A stretch of DNA of 64,000 nucleotides from [Phialemoniopsis] sp. UDSM-2020 (lineage: Eukaryota > Ascomycota > Sordariomycetes > Thyridiales > Thyridiaceae): assembly GCA_018873225.1 (NCBI GenBank), contig JAEILZ010000003.1, forward strand, positions 992,001-1,056,000, written 5' to 3'. How positions within the stretch are numbered: position 1 is the first letter of the stretch; the number at the start of each line of letters is the position of its first letter. Made by a program: the position numbers and the translations under genes. Positions 1 to 10,716 of the stretch are shown here, one piece after another. Under the pieces are notes generated by a model, which saw only the letters and a list, made by a program, of their open reading frames with translations, did not search any database and was not told the origin of the DNA.

Positions 1-2249
1 CGCGTGTGTCATGATGTTGTTCCTATGGACCGACCGCGGTACGTCACATGCCTCTCGTTACCAGAGGCACTTCCAGCGGTTTCAGCGGCCACCAACCCCC
101 GGGCTTGGTCGCGCGGACAAGCGCCAGGGGAAGCAATCAGTTCTGGGTTTATCATCATCGTTCGTCATTGTCATGTCATGAAGTTTTGCTTAATACGACA
201 ACGGACCCTATCATTAAAAATAACAACAAAAGCGCCAAATCGGACTTGCTAAGCAGTACTCGTGAAGAAGCTCAGCGCCGGTGCGAGTACAAAAAAAAAA
301 AAAGGAAAAGAAGGGAAAAAATATTCTGGGTATCAGAGCAGCATTGTCGAAGGGATACGAAAAGGGCATGGGAAAAAGGTGTTGTCATACAATACAGTGA
401 GCGAGCGCAAACCCCAGCGAAAAGGAAGGGCGCTCACGACGGAGCATGATGGGAATTTTGCGATTGTTTGCATTTTCGGGAGGACCCATAGCGTTACGGA
501 TTGTTGCACTTGTTGGTCGGATGGCATTCGCATTGGGAGGAGCATCAAGACAAGATCATGGCCATCCCGTCAGGCGCGGTTGCAGAGATATCCCCTTCTT
601 GCTTGTCTGGCACTTTGAACGGACAAGCAGGGCTCATATTTCCCTAATCCATCTATAGGCGCTACATTGTCGTTGCGGTTCTTTGTTTCCTCGGACTCGC
701 TTGTTTTTATTTTTCCTTGGGCGCGGCATTTCTCATTTGCGTTCGTTCATCAGGCAAGGACACGACTCGACAGGTCCAGTTGCTCATCTGCGTTGGGATT
801 GGGAACATCACTCTCCACTTCTTTGGAGATGGGAGCGGGAAAGCGTGGCGATCATAAGGTGTTTTATCTCTATTTTTCCCAATGAGATCAGGGTAGCATG
901 TCCTCTCCCACTTCCTCGGTGGACATTTTCAAATGGGCTTTTTCTTTCCTATCTGGCAGACTATTACTAGGGATCAATTCATGTGTGCGCGTTTTCCACG
1001 GCTTCCATGGCGACTTTTGCCAGCACTTTCTCTCTCTGACTGCATTAGATGGGTTTTGCAGGGTCTCACAATCTCTCGTCACATATAATACTAGACTCGA
1101 CGTCTCTCCATCGCGCGGGCACGCTGTCACCTGTCATGTTGTCCTCGTCCCGCTCCCGCTCGCCGTTTCTCTCCCCTCTCCATGTGCGTGACCTGCGGCT
1201 AGAGCCGCTTGTAGCCTGCGACGGATATTGCGTTGCTCGAGGTAGCTGCAGTATACGGACGAAATGCTCACCTGTCTGATGTGATAGGTGATATGATAGA
1301 TGCATTCTGGGTGGAGGACAAGTGTGGGGGGATGGCAAGAGGTAATACGTTGTCCCCTTTTCTGGCACCGTGGTTGCAGGGTAGCAGTCGCATTGCAACT
1401 GTGGACGCAGGCCCAGAAAGGCGCGCGCCAAAAAAGCATATAGACATGCACTCACATCGGTCAAGGGAGGGAGGAGATCTCTTTTACATATTTGTAAGAC
1501 ATTGACCGGACACAGCACCCCCAAAAGTAGCTCGCGTGCCTGTAGATCTCTGTACGAAAGGGGGTGGGGGAGTGAGTCTGTCGCTCGTCGCATGCAAAAG
1601 AGAACGATCTGCAGGCCGACGGTATGCAGTCCTTGTCTCGGCGCATGCAGTCTAGACTTCCAGAGAGAGAAAGAGAGGTTGGCATGTCATGTATACGCAA
1701 AACGTTGGGGAAAGTGAGAGGGGCTTGCTTGCTGTTGGCGCTGCGCGCGTGCAGCTCTGCGGCGGATGTGATGCGCGAATGCCCACATGGTTTCCTGCCG
1801 GCCAATAGCTTTCCGAAGTGAGGGAGGGGGGAAAGGAACTTTTCGCTTGGGGTAGGTACATGCGATATGAATTGAGGAGAAGAGGCGAGGGGGGTGGTAT
1901 TGCGACTGCGCGCGAGATGCAGTATGCACCTTGGACGTTTGGGACGGAGCTGCAGAAGAGCAGGTGGGAGAGAAGGGTTGCGGGCGGACGTGGGATGCGC
2001 CTTTGTTTGCTGCTGTGGCGCATTGGGAGGGGTGTTTGCTCAGTGCGAGGTAGAGGTGAGCAGTCAGCTGAGATTAAATCTCGCAGGGTTGGTTGTCCTT
2101 GCGTCAGCAATGTGCCTTGCATTTCTTGTTTGCTGAACAGTGTGAGGATTGTGCGCCGAATCGAGATTGCGACGGTCGTCTTATCTCGCGATCCTGTGTG
2201 TTACACTTGAATTTTTGGAGGCTTCATTTGATATAAAATTGCGCGAACG
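1..2249. other. Gene-free stretch at the left end
   Basis: Short open frames exist on both strands but none shows a recognisable motif, a good start or a coding-like composition. The stretch has purine-rich and pyrimidine-rich runs (for example an A run near 291-302 and GA-rich DNA near 1660-1680). The last few hundred bases presumably hold the promoter of the methyltransferase gene that starts at 2250. No tRNA-like B-box was seen. Confidence 0.6.
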
Positions 2250-4014
2250 ATGGGCGACAGCGCCAGCAAGGACGGATCGGCCGGCCAGGTCCCCCCGACC
2301 GATGCGCCGGCCAGACAGGAGAAGTTTCCGCCTTCGGATGTCTCACGCGCGGGCGGCATTGAGGCATTGCTGGATAGTCAGACATTGGAAGTCGATGTAA
2401 GTCGGACCGCGATGTCATTATTCCCGTAGTTGGGGCACACCCATGCCATAAGGCATCGTGCGCAATCATATGGACATATCGGTTGACATCTCCTTCCAGG
2501 AACACATCTGGGACGGCGACTCTGCCGTCGGCGGCATGACCAATGTGTAAGTCCGCTGATTCCCTCGGTCACGTAGCTGCCATGTAAGAGGGCTGACTGG
2601 CTGACTATGTGTCGAGGTCTTCTACTATAAGCCTCTCGGCCAGCCTCTACGAGCACATTGAAGAGAATGGCCGGACGTATCACCGGTACAAAGAAGGAAG
2701 TAAGTTCTCTCAAGAAAGTGTTCAACTCTTGCCCTATCAAGGAGTTGTGACTGAATTTGATGCGTTGTAGAATATCCGCTGCCGAATGACGAGGTAAGCC
2801 TGTGTCGCTTGTACTGTAAAGTTATAAGTTGCCGAATCAATATTAACCAAGACCAACTTCAATCATACAGCTGGAGCAAGACCGGTTAGGTGAGAGACTA
2901 CGGCCAACCTGGTTGCCCCTATTCAAGAGGCTATCAGTGACTGACATACCGCCGTGAGGAAAGACTTCCAGCACAAACTATACCGCCTCAGCCTCGACAA
3001 CAGGCTCTACGCGGCACCAATAGGTGACAATCCGAGGAATATCTTGGATGTAGCGACTGGCACAGGCATATGGGCCATCGAATTCGGTGTGTGAAAGAGT
3101 TTCTATTGTTACATTGGGAGTGTGTCTACAAATGAAACTGACCAGGTTCCTTCCAGCCCAGGAGCATCCAGGCTCGCACGTCGTCGGAACAGACCTCTCA
3201 CCTATCCAGCCGACCTGGTACGAAACCTCACATCCCTTCCGTCTCCTGACTCTTGGGACCGATGAAACTGACCTGACCAGCAGCGCCCCTCCCAACGTGA
3301 CCTTTGAGATCTGCGACGCAGAAGACGAGTGGTCCTTCCCGCAAAAGTTCGACTTCGTGCACATGCGCGCCGTCGTGACCTGCTTCCGCGACCCCAAGGC
3401 CGTCTTCGCGCAAGCCTACGAGGCGCTGCAGCCGGGCGGCTACCTCCAGCTGCGCGACCCCATCATGCCCTTCAAGTTCCACACGCCGCCGCCCGAGGAC
3501 TGCGCCCTGGTGCGCTGGAACGCGCTCGTGCGCGAGGCGACGGCGCGCATCGGCCGCCGCTGGGACAACGCGCAGCACTACGCCGCCTGGCTGCGCGAGC
3601 TCGGCTTCGTCGACGTGCGCGAGCACGACGAGGCCGTGCCGCTGAGCCCCTGGGCCAAAAGCAGGCGGCTTAAGTACCTCTCGCTCTGGCTGCAGCACGA
3701 CATGGTGAGCGGCCTCGAGGGGATGAGCATGGCTCTCTTTACCCGTGTCCTCGGCTGGGAGGGTAGTAAAGTGAAAGAGTTTGTTGAGGAGGTCAAGAAG
3801 GATATTTGCAACACGAACATCCATGCCTATGGCGCAGGGTAAGCCAAGTTTCCTGATCCTGTGTCATTGACGCAATCAAGTGGAAGCGCATATCTTTGGC
3901 TTCTTTTCGTTGCCAAACCTTTGATACTAACTCTTGAACTCTAGAGTATTGGTATGGGGACGAAAGCCTTTGGAAGGGGAGATCGTGACAGAGGTAAAGC
4001 AACCGACAGAATAG
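2250..4014 (+). CDS. LaeA/UMTA-type SAM-dependent methyltransferase
   Basis: Class I methyltransferase of the fungal LaeA-like group, which transfers methyl groups from S-adenosylmethionine; the substrate cannot be read from sequence. Exons: 2250-2396, 2500-2546, 2617-2699, 2771-2793, 2871-2889, 2964-3086, 3157-3838, 3945-4014, giving about 397 aa. Motif I is ILDVATGTGIW at about residues 133-143, followed by AQEHPGSHVVGTDLSPIQP. The family hallmarks before it, YHRYKEGKYPLPNDE and LEQDRLDFQH, only read through when the 23- and 19-nt microexons are joined. The protein ends YGAGVLVWGRKPLEGE, the usual end of this group. A further 63-nt in-frame intron (3218-3280) is possible and would shorten it to about 376 aa. 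It converges with the Zn2Cys6 gene, 105 bp between stop codons. LaeA itself is a global regulator of secondary metabolism, but most paralogues have no known role; I do not claim this is LaeA. Confidence 0.9.
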
Positions 4015-4119
4015 TTTGAATGAGTTGAGTTGGGTTGGGTCGTTTCTTGTACCACATAACACGCAGGTGAGCGTTTGACTGCCACCCGGGAAGGAATGTG
4101 GCTTTCACTCCGTAGGTCC

Positions 4120-6429
4120 TCACTGAAGACCAAAGTTCATATCCATATTGTTGGATCCATTGTCTGCCCAACTCATCGTCATCGTTGCCCATAGATCGTG
4201 AAATACTCCGGGTTGGTCGGCTTGAGGGTTGGCCGGCTTGCCACCCGAAGCCGCTGGCATGACCATGCTCGGATCAACAAAAGTCTCGTCCCAGACCTGG
4301 AAGTACTGATCAAGACTGCCATCTAGGACAGGACAACCCTTCATGGTCCGGTCCAAGTTTGCAGATGATATAGGCTGCTCGTTAGGCGGGGTGGCTAGGA
4401 GGAGCTCCATGCGCTTTGCGAACTTGCGCCTGACTACCTCGAGGATGACCTGGCTCGCAGATCGTACGTCCACAGACCGAGCAGTGCTGGGTGTGAGGTT
4501 GCTGTGGCCGGCGGGACCCTCGTCATCTTGGCATAACCGCCCCAAGTAGTACTCAAAGTTGACCCTTTGTCGAAAGGCGTGCGCATTCCACTGCGGACAT
4601 CTTTCCAAGGGAAATGATAGGCGGAAGCAAAGTATGATGCACACAATCAGCCGGCCCCAGTCCAAGGTAGAGAAGTTCCCAAACTCAGCCAGCGGCAGCG
4701 ATACACAGCGGTCAAGAAACTGCTGAAGAGGCGAGACCGCTTGGATAAGCCTCTGGACATCGAGCACCTCTGTAACACCTGAACTCGATTTAGGTGTTGG
4801 AAACTTCAGTAATGGGGCTCCGTAAAGGTACGTTTCGGTGAAAAGTCTGCACAACGTCAAGGTCACTTGACAAAATCTTGGGTCAGCTTTGCGCCTCCTT
4901 AGCCGCTACTACACCACGAGACATGACAACTTACTTGTCGACGCTACGTCCCTGGATATCTTGCCGGTCCACTCGCGTACTTGTGACTCCATGCCCTTGA
5001 CCATGAGCTTGATTTGATACTCGTTCTGGGCGGCATCCTTCTCGAGCTTTCTCAGATCAGCAATACCATCATTGAGATGCTGAAAGCGAATCATCCACGG
5101 CAGTGTTCTATCGCTGGGGATCAAGGCGGCATTCTCGAGCATCTCGCAACAAGTGGCCACCCAGGGTGTGAAGGGCATCGAGGTTGACTTGGTCCACATA
5201 TTGGCTCTGCTATATGAGCAGTGTCAGGATTGCAAAGCTCAACAATGACAGTGATGACTGGGCAGGCTTACCCTGAAACAAGATAGAAGCAACCTAGGTA
5301 AGCTCTGAGAGCACGAGCGCGTTCTTCGTCAATCGTTGGTTCGACGAAGTGGTCCATCTCGGGTTGCTGATCCAACTCCAAATCAAGAACAATGTCGGAA
5401 GCCATCCTGAGATATTGCGCTAGCTGTTTACTCCTCGGTCGAAGATGGAACGGATACCTAAGTCAGGGGGGAAAAGTGAGCATCCAGCGATGAGGTGCTG
5501 TTGCCGATAACAGCAGTTGACAGAACATGTACAACATACCATGCACAGTAGACTAGAAGACCTAAAAGTAGATCGATGGTACGCTCTCCTCCAGCGACAA
5601 ACTTCAAGGCCAAGATCTTGCGGAACTCTTCGTCGTAGAGACTGTGCCCCTGCAGTGACTTGGATCCCGTTGCCGAGGCTAGAATGGCGAGTAGCTCGAA
5701 GGGCCGCTCCTTGGCCAGCGTAGCCACATCGGCGTCTTTCGACAAGTTGATGACGGGGAAGTAAGGAAGCATGCTCTGGAAAGACTCGAGCAACTGGGTA
5801 GCAGATTCAATGTTGAACTGCGGTTGGGCCGTGAAGCTCGACATTGGGCGCGTTGAAGTAGACGAGGATGGTGTTGTTGCGGATGTCGATAGCAGTGAAG
5901 AGCTGCCGTATGGGCACTTTTCAGCAGCGCCAGAATAGTCCTTGGGAAGAAGATCGTCTATGTATTGCTCATGTGCCTCACGTAGAGCATCATACATATC
6001 ATGGGTGTCTTCTTGCACAGCCAAGGGAATATCGATTGTGAAAGTCTTGGGAGGTGCAGGTGGTGGGGGTGAGACCGGTGACAGAGGCGATTTATTTCTA
6101 GATGCGCCATTCAGAGATGGGGTCCTTCAGTAGAACAGAAATGGTTTCTTACAGCTTGGACTGCCTTGGTCTCCGTGTTCTCGGGCCAGTCTTGAAGAAG
6201 CACTCCCTCTTTGACTCGAGGCATCTTTAAGCGGTCAACCAGTTTAGCATGCCAAGGAATCGTATCATGCAGGTGTCCTCATGAGTCCATACCTTTGGCA
6301 GATTCCGAGCTGGCTGCTAGCTATGCACTTTACCTTGGACGCTCTGCAGGCCTCACAAGCATTGGTAACTCGCGGCTTAGAGTCCGGCTGCTGCGATGAC
6401 GGTGTCGACGTGCCGCTACCGCTAGACAT
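4120..6429 (-). CDS. Zn2Cys6 (fungal C6) transcription factor
   Basis: Nuclear regulator with an N-terminal binuclear zinc cluster. Exons on the minus strand: 6429-6293, 6224-6153, 6097-5540, 5457-5272, 5209-4935, 4865-4120, about 657 aa. The first intron splits the cluster; joined, the six ligands are C25, C28, C35, C44, C47 and C54, with basic RASKVK between the second and third and LESKRE between the last two. A basic linker (KTGPRTRRPRQSK) follows, then a Pro/Ser-rich tract, a helical middle region (LLVYCAWYPFHLRPR, then LRAYLGCFYLVSGR) and a C-terminus with short acidic and Asn/Met-rich segments typical of activation regions. The second intron must end at 6098 (55 nt), because the nearer AG at 6125 would give a 28-nt intron. 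ATG 6429 is chosen; an in-frame ATG-like start further upstream is less likely. Target genes are unknown. The convergent methyltransferase may be coincidental. Confidence 0.92.
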
Positions 6430-7004
6430 GGTGACCGGCCAACAGAGGATAGTATCGAACGAGTCTGTGTGAATCTGACCCCATGTGAAGTTTTTCGAAT
6501 GGGGAATCAAGAATAGATGGGAAAAAGAGAACCATCAAACGGGCATGTATGTAAGTCAGACGTCGGGCGGAGCGGAGGGGCATGCATGAACGGCAGCCCC
6601 ACCGTGGCAGCCTCAAGCTCCGACAGCGATCGGAAGTAACGTTAGCGACTTTGACATGGGTGCCGGGTGGGGAGGAATCGCAGGGGATCTGATTGGCTCA
6701 CGTCAACCTCGAAATCTCATATCCCGGACCCGCGCCAGGGACAGTTCACATGCGAAAGGGAACGAACATTCATGAAAGCCCTCTGACGAGATCTGCCCAT
6801 ATAGTACACAGCAAATTCATGCATAGGCCTGAAACTCACAGGGAAAGACGCAATCAACGAACTATCAAGTCCGGATTACTTGTTGAGCCGCTCTGCTGAG
6901 TATCTAAGCCCAGGGACGAGCGCTCTCACTCAGCGATGAGGAGAGCTGGCAGTCGATGAACATGATATCGCCTTGAGAACCATCTCCTCATACAACAGCA
7001 CAAC
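6430..7004. other. Divergent intergenic region between the C6 regulator and MTG1
   Basis: Contains the promoters of the minus-strand regulator and the plus-strand GTPase. I see no gene, no clear TATA box and no strong repeat. Confidence 0.5.
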
Positions 7005-8120
7005 ATGCCAGGCTCAATATACGCAGCGGCCACGGCAGCCGCCGAGTTCGTCCCGCGCGCCGTCTACGAGGCCTCGTCGAGCACAGTCCGCTCCTATTTC
7101 CTCGGGCATCACCACGCCGCCCTGCAGCGCATGCGCCGCGTCCTGTCCAACGTCGGCCTCATCATCGAGTGCCGCGACTTCCGCGTGCCCCTGACCTCGT
7201 GGAACCCGCTGCTCGAGTCCTCGCTCTCCGCCTCGGCCGACCGCTCCCGCATCATCGTCTACACCAAGCGCGACCTGGGCCCCGCCGACAAGGAAGGCGG
7301 CGGCGCCGTCGTCCGCCGCCTCGCCGAGTTCCACCGCGCCGAGGGCCGCGCCGCCGCCACGGCCGTGCTCTTCCTCGGCAACGGCGGCGGCGGCGGCAGG
7401 GACTCCCCCGGCTCGGGAGGCAGCGGGCGCCTTCTCGAGGCGCTGCGCCACGCCGCGCGCGAGCGCGACTCGCTGACGGGCATGCGCGCGCTCGTCGTCG
7501 GCATGCCCAACGCGGGGAAGTCGACGCTGCTGAACCTGCTGCGCGCCGAAGGGATGGGCAAGGCCAAGGCGGCGCGCACGGGCAGCCAGCCGGGCGTCAC
7601 GCGCAAGCTCGGCACGCCCGTGCGTGTCGTCCCGGGCGGCGACGAGCTCGGCGAGGGCGTCTTCATCGTCGACACGCCGGGCGTCTTCGTCCCCTACGTC
7701 GGCGACGCCGAGAGCATGCTCAAGCTCGCGCTCGTCGGCTGCGTGCGCGACGGTATCGTGCCCTTTGTCACCGTCGCCGACTACCTCCTCTTCCACCTGA
7801 ACAGGCACGACCCGGCGCTCTACGCGAAATACTGCGCGCGGCCGACCAACGACGTGCACGAGTTCCTGCGCGGCGTGGCCACCAAGACGGGCAAGCTGGC
7901 CAAGGGCGGCGACCCGGACCTCGAGGCGGCGGCGCACTGGATCGTGCAGGAGTGGCGCCGGGGCAACCTCGGCAAGTTCATACTAGACGAGGTCACGCCC
8001 GAGAGCATTGCCCAGGCGCGGCGCTCGGCCGCGGAGCCACCTCTGAGCATGAACCAGGCTCGAAAGCAGGAGAAGGAGGCTAGAAAGGCCAGGCAGGCGG
8101 CCAAGCGACTAGCTGCTTGA
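7005..8120 (+). CDS. MTG1: Mtg1-type mitochondrial ribosome-assembly GTPase
   Basis: Circularly permuted GTPase of the YlqF/RbgA family, which acts in late assembly of the large mitochondrial ribosomal subunit on the matrix side of the inner membrane. Single exon, 371 aa. The motifs occur in permuted order: G4 TKRD at 87-90, G1 (P-loop) GMPNAGKST at 166-174, G2 region around GVTR at 197-200, and G3 DTPG at 223-226. The N-terminus (FVPRAVYEASSSTVRSYFLG) is basic, Ser-rich and compatible with mitochondrial import. The C-terminus is a basic tail (NQARKQEKEARKARQAAKR). The coding sequence is strikingly GC-rich at third positions, which produces long spurious frames on both strands. The insertion GNGGGGGGRDSPGSGGS (about 125-141) is low-complexity and may be disordered. 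The start ATG follows a short AC-rich leader. Confidence 0.95.
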   Translation: MPGSIYAAATAAAEFVPRAVYEASSSTVRSYFLGHHHAALQRMRRVLSNVGLIIECRDFRVPLTSWNPLLESSLSASADRSRIIVYTKRDLGPADKEGGGAVVRRLAEFHRAEGRAAATAVLFLGNGGGGGRDSPGSGGSGRLLEALRHAARERDSLTGMRALVVGMPNAGKSTLLNLLRAEGMGKAKAARTGSQPGVTRKLGTPVRVVPGGDELGEGVFIVDTPGVFVPYVGDAESMLKLALVGCVRDGIVPFVTVADYLLFHLNRHDPALYAKYCARPTNDVHEFLRGVATKTGKLAKGGDPDLEAAAHWIVQEWRRGNLGKFILDEVTPESIAQARRSAAEPPLSMNQARKQEKEARKARQAAKRLAA

Positions 8121-8642
8121 GCATCTACGATTTACGGCAGATCGAGGTGCTTGGTATGATATGCGTCACAGCTTAAGTGCCAGGCAAGGCATATCTCACG
8201 AATATTTGCGATATGCCCGTGAGTTGATTTTGTGAAATACCGTGCTCTTCATGAAGACCACCACTCTCTGTATTTATATTGATACATCAGATCTGATACC
8301 CTGTACAACCACAAGTTATAGAAATACTATCTCCCTCATGAGTCCTCATTAGCAATGCAATTTTAACACCTTGAGGGTATTCTCGATTCGAAATACACGA
8401 AAAAATTCCAATGCTGGTGAGCCGCCCATATTCAGGAGCCTCTCGACGAAGCTACTCTGGTAAGTCTTAGCCTGACTGGCCTGTGTGGAGTATGATAAGC
8501 AATGCCCTGGAACGCCTTGAATGCCCAAGCCCTGACGAGATATACACCGTCCTTGATCTCGCGAAACTCCTCCCGAAGAAAAAAACAAAGAAAATTCTTG
8601 AACGCCATCAATCGAAATGTGCAGTTGTGTTTGTCCAATGGC
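8121..8642. other. 3' intergenic region between MTG1 and the PHD gene
   Basis: Convergent gene ends. The DNA is AT-richer than its neighbours. Nothing else is visible. Confidence 0.45.
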
Positions 8643-10716
8643 TTAGGCGGCAAAGTGACTCTGCCAGTGGACGAGATCCCTAGTAAGAAAATCCATCATT
8701 TCCACGCAAGACAGTTCCTTAAACTCCTTGCCTGACTTGTCGCCATTCTCTGTGCCATTGCTGCCCGGGAGCTTCTTTGGCGTGGACGTGCCGCCATTAA
8801 CGACAATAGAAGGCGTGTCGCCGCTCGTTGGAGCATCGTCCTTCGATTCGCTTGGACTCGCGTTAGCCTGCGCAGGCGAGGCCTCTCCGGCCAATTCAAG
8901 CTGCGTTCTCGAGATGTAGTCGAACATGGCCGTTGCTCGTCTTTTCATCTCACTCATTGTCACCCTGCTGTTCATACCTCCCTTCGACCTTGATGATTTG
9001 CCATGCTCGCCCCCTCCAGCCTTAGTGTTCCCCGAATTCGGCGTGTCTTGGACGTCTCTCGATTGTGACCGGGCCGGCGAGCCGTCGTCTCTGTCCTTAG
9101 TATACTGATTGCGCCCCTTCTTTCTATGCGTCGGTCGCCCGCCTTTGGATTTCGATACCGCCATGGGCACAGCGGACGCTGGTGGAGTGTCGGGAGTTGC
9201 TTGGTGAGAGGAGACTGGGGCCTCGGGTTGCGGCACCGGTTCGGCCACAGGGGCAGGTGGGGGATTTGTCGAGGCGCGGGCAGCCAGCGGAAGTTCCTCG
9301 GAAGGGTCTGAGTCTGTATCCTGGTGAGCTTCAGAGGCCTTCACAAGGATCGTGGGTTGTATACCATCGGCTCGGCGGCGCTCGGCACGTCCTTTGCGCT
9401 TGTTGGCGGCCTCTGCACGTTGCCTTTCTCTTTCGGCCTTTTCGGACTTCTCTCGCTGGGTTCGTGTCACAGCTGCGACGGAACTCCTGGATTTCTTGGA
9501 TCCCCCGTTGCGCGAGCCTCCTTGGTCGTCGGATTCGTCGCCTTCCAGTTGCTTCTCAGGTTGAGGTGATGGTGACCTGGAACTTGTGCGCTGGCGTTTG
9601 GGGGCGCCCTCTAGTTTCCTGCTACGCAAAGACGTGGTCAGTCAGGTCAAGTTGTTTGTATTGCCCGGAGGGGACAAGCGCATACTCTTCACTGTCGCTT
9701 CTCCCTCTTTTCGTCCTTCTCGTGGCAATCTCCGCCCCCTCGGTACTACCATCTTCTCTGCTAGCTTCGATTGCTCGTCGCAATTGTTCTTCCTCGTCGT
9801 AGGCGGCGTCCCTGCTGTTCATCGTTGATCGCCGCTTTGAGCTCTGACTAGCAGCGGAACCTTTGCTATTCCTGGTCTCCTTTCCTTTGGGTGAACGGGT
9901 ACCTTCTTTGACTAGCGACACGGCTCTTGAATTGCGCTCGAGAGGGAGATAGAGCGAGAATCGCCGACTACAAAGTCTTATGTCAGTCTCGTTACACCGA
10001 GGGATACGACAAACAAAGTGTGCGTCCGACACCAGAGGAGCGAATTGAGCAGTGCCCGGTGGCGGCCCCCTCGTCCAATGCTGTTTGGTGATAAGAGTCG
10101 AAATGAACTGGATTAGGAATGCTCACCCAAGGCTGGTCTTGAATATGCGGTGGAAGTCTTCGCGACATTCTTCACAAAAGTACTCTTCGGGGAGGGTGTC
10201 GTCATTGCTCAGGCCGACACAGGCGCCATGCTGCCAAACATGACAAACATCGCATTGTACAAAGAATCCCGCAAGGTCCTCTGTTATTTCGGTCGGAAAG
10301 ACGGCCTCAAGCTCAATTCCCTCCTTGCCGACGCGTTTGAGGTCGTCGAGCGAGGGTGGGCCGGGGTAGTCCTCGTGACCGCAAATGCAGCGGACGGCTT
10401 CGTCGTCCTCCTGCATGTCTTCAGCACCATTGACCATTTCGCTTTCGTCTAGGGCTGTAGCTTTATTCTCGCGGTCTTCGTTGTTTGATCGCGTCCGGCG
10501 GGGTCTAAGGAGGTGGTCGTCGGCGGCTTCGATGAGATCGTCTGGGGGCTCGGAGGAGAGGGAGCCGGTGGGTGTGCTCTTTTGAGGAGAACTGGCTTTA
10601 TTCAATGACCTCGTAGTGCGCTCGGCTCGTCCTGATATGCTTGAAGTCGTAGAAGATTGTTGGGATTGTGAATGGGCTCGCGCTCGAGAAGACCGCCGTG
10701 GATCGGGTGCTGCCAT
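8643..10716 (-). CDS. CTI6: PHD-finger protein, Cti6-like (Rpd3L histone deacetylase complex)
   Basis: Chromatin reader; Cti6 is a PHD subunit of the Rpd3 large histone deacetylase complex. Exons: 10716-10127, 9967-9686, 9621-8643, giving 616 aa. The N-terminus is disordered and Ser/Arg-rich. The PHD finger begins RCICG at about residue 110, has a roughly 40-residue insertion (EDYPGPPSLDDL to ITEDLAG), then QCDVCHVWQHGACVG and EEYFCEECR. I believe fungal Cti6 orthologues share such an insertion. Across the first splice the protein reads KTSLGRRFSLYLPLE, matching the conserved RxSLYLPL block after the finger. The last exon is rich in Lys/Arg/Glu (QREKSEKAERERQRAEAANKRKGRAERRR) and ends with a conserved-looking block (EFKELSCVEMMDFLTRDLVHWQ). 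The subunit assignment is by architecture only. Confidence 0.87.

Noticed and set aside
6098..6152. A 28-nt intron (6125-6152) in the C6 regulator
   Set aside because: Too short for splicing; the next in-frame acceptor gives a normal 55-nt intron.
7014..7937. 307-codon minus-strand frame opposite MTG1, plus similar long frames opposite ivdA and mccB
   Set aside because: Shadows produced by extreme GC at third codon positions of the true genes.
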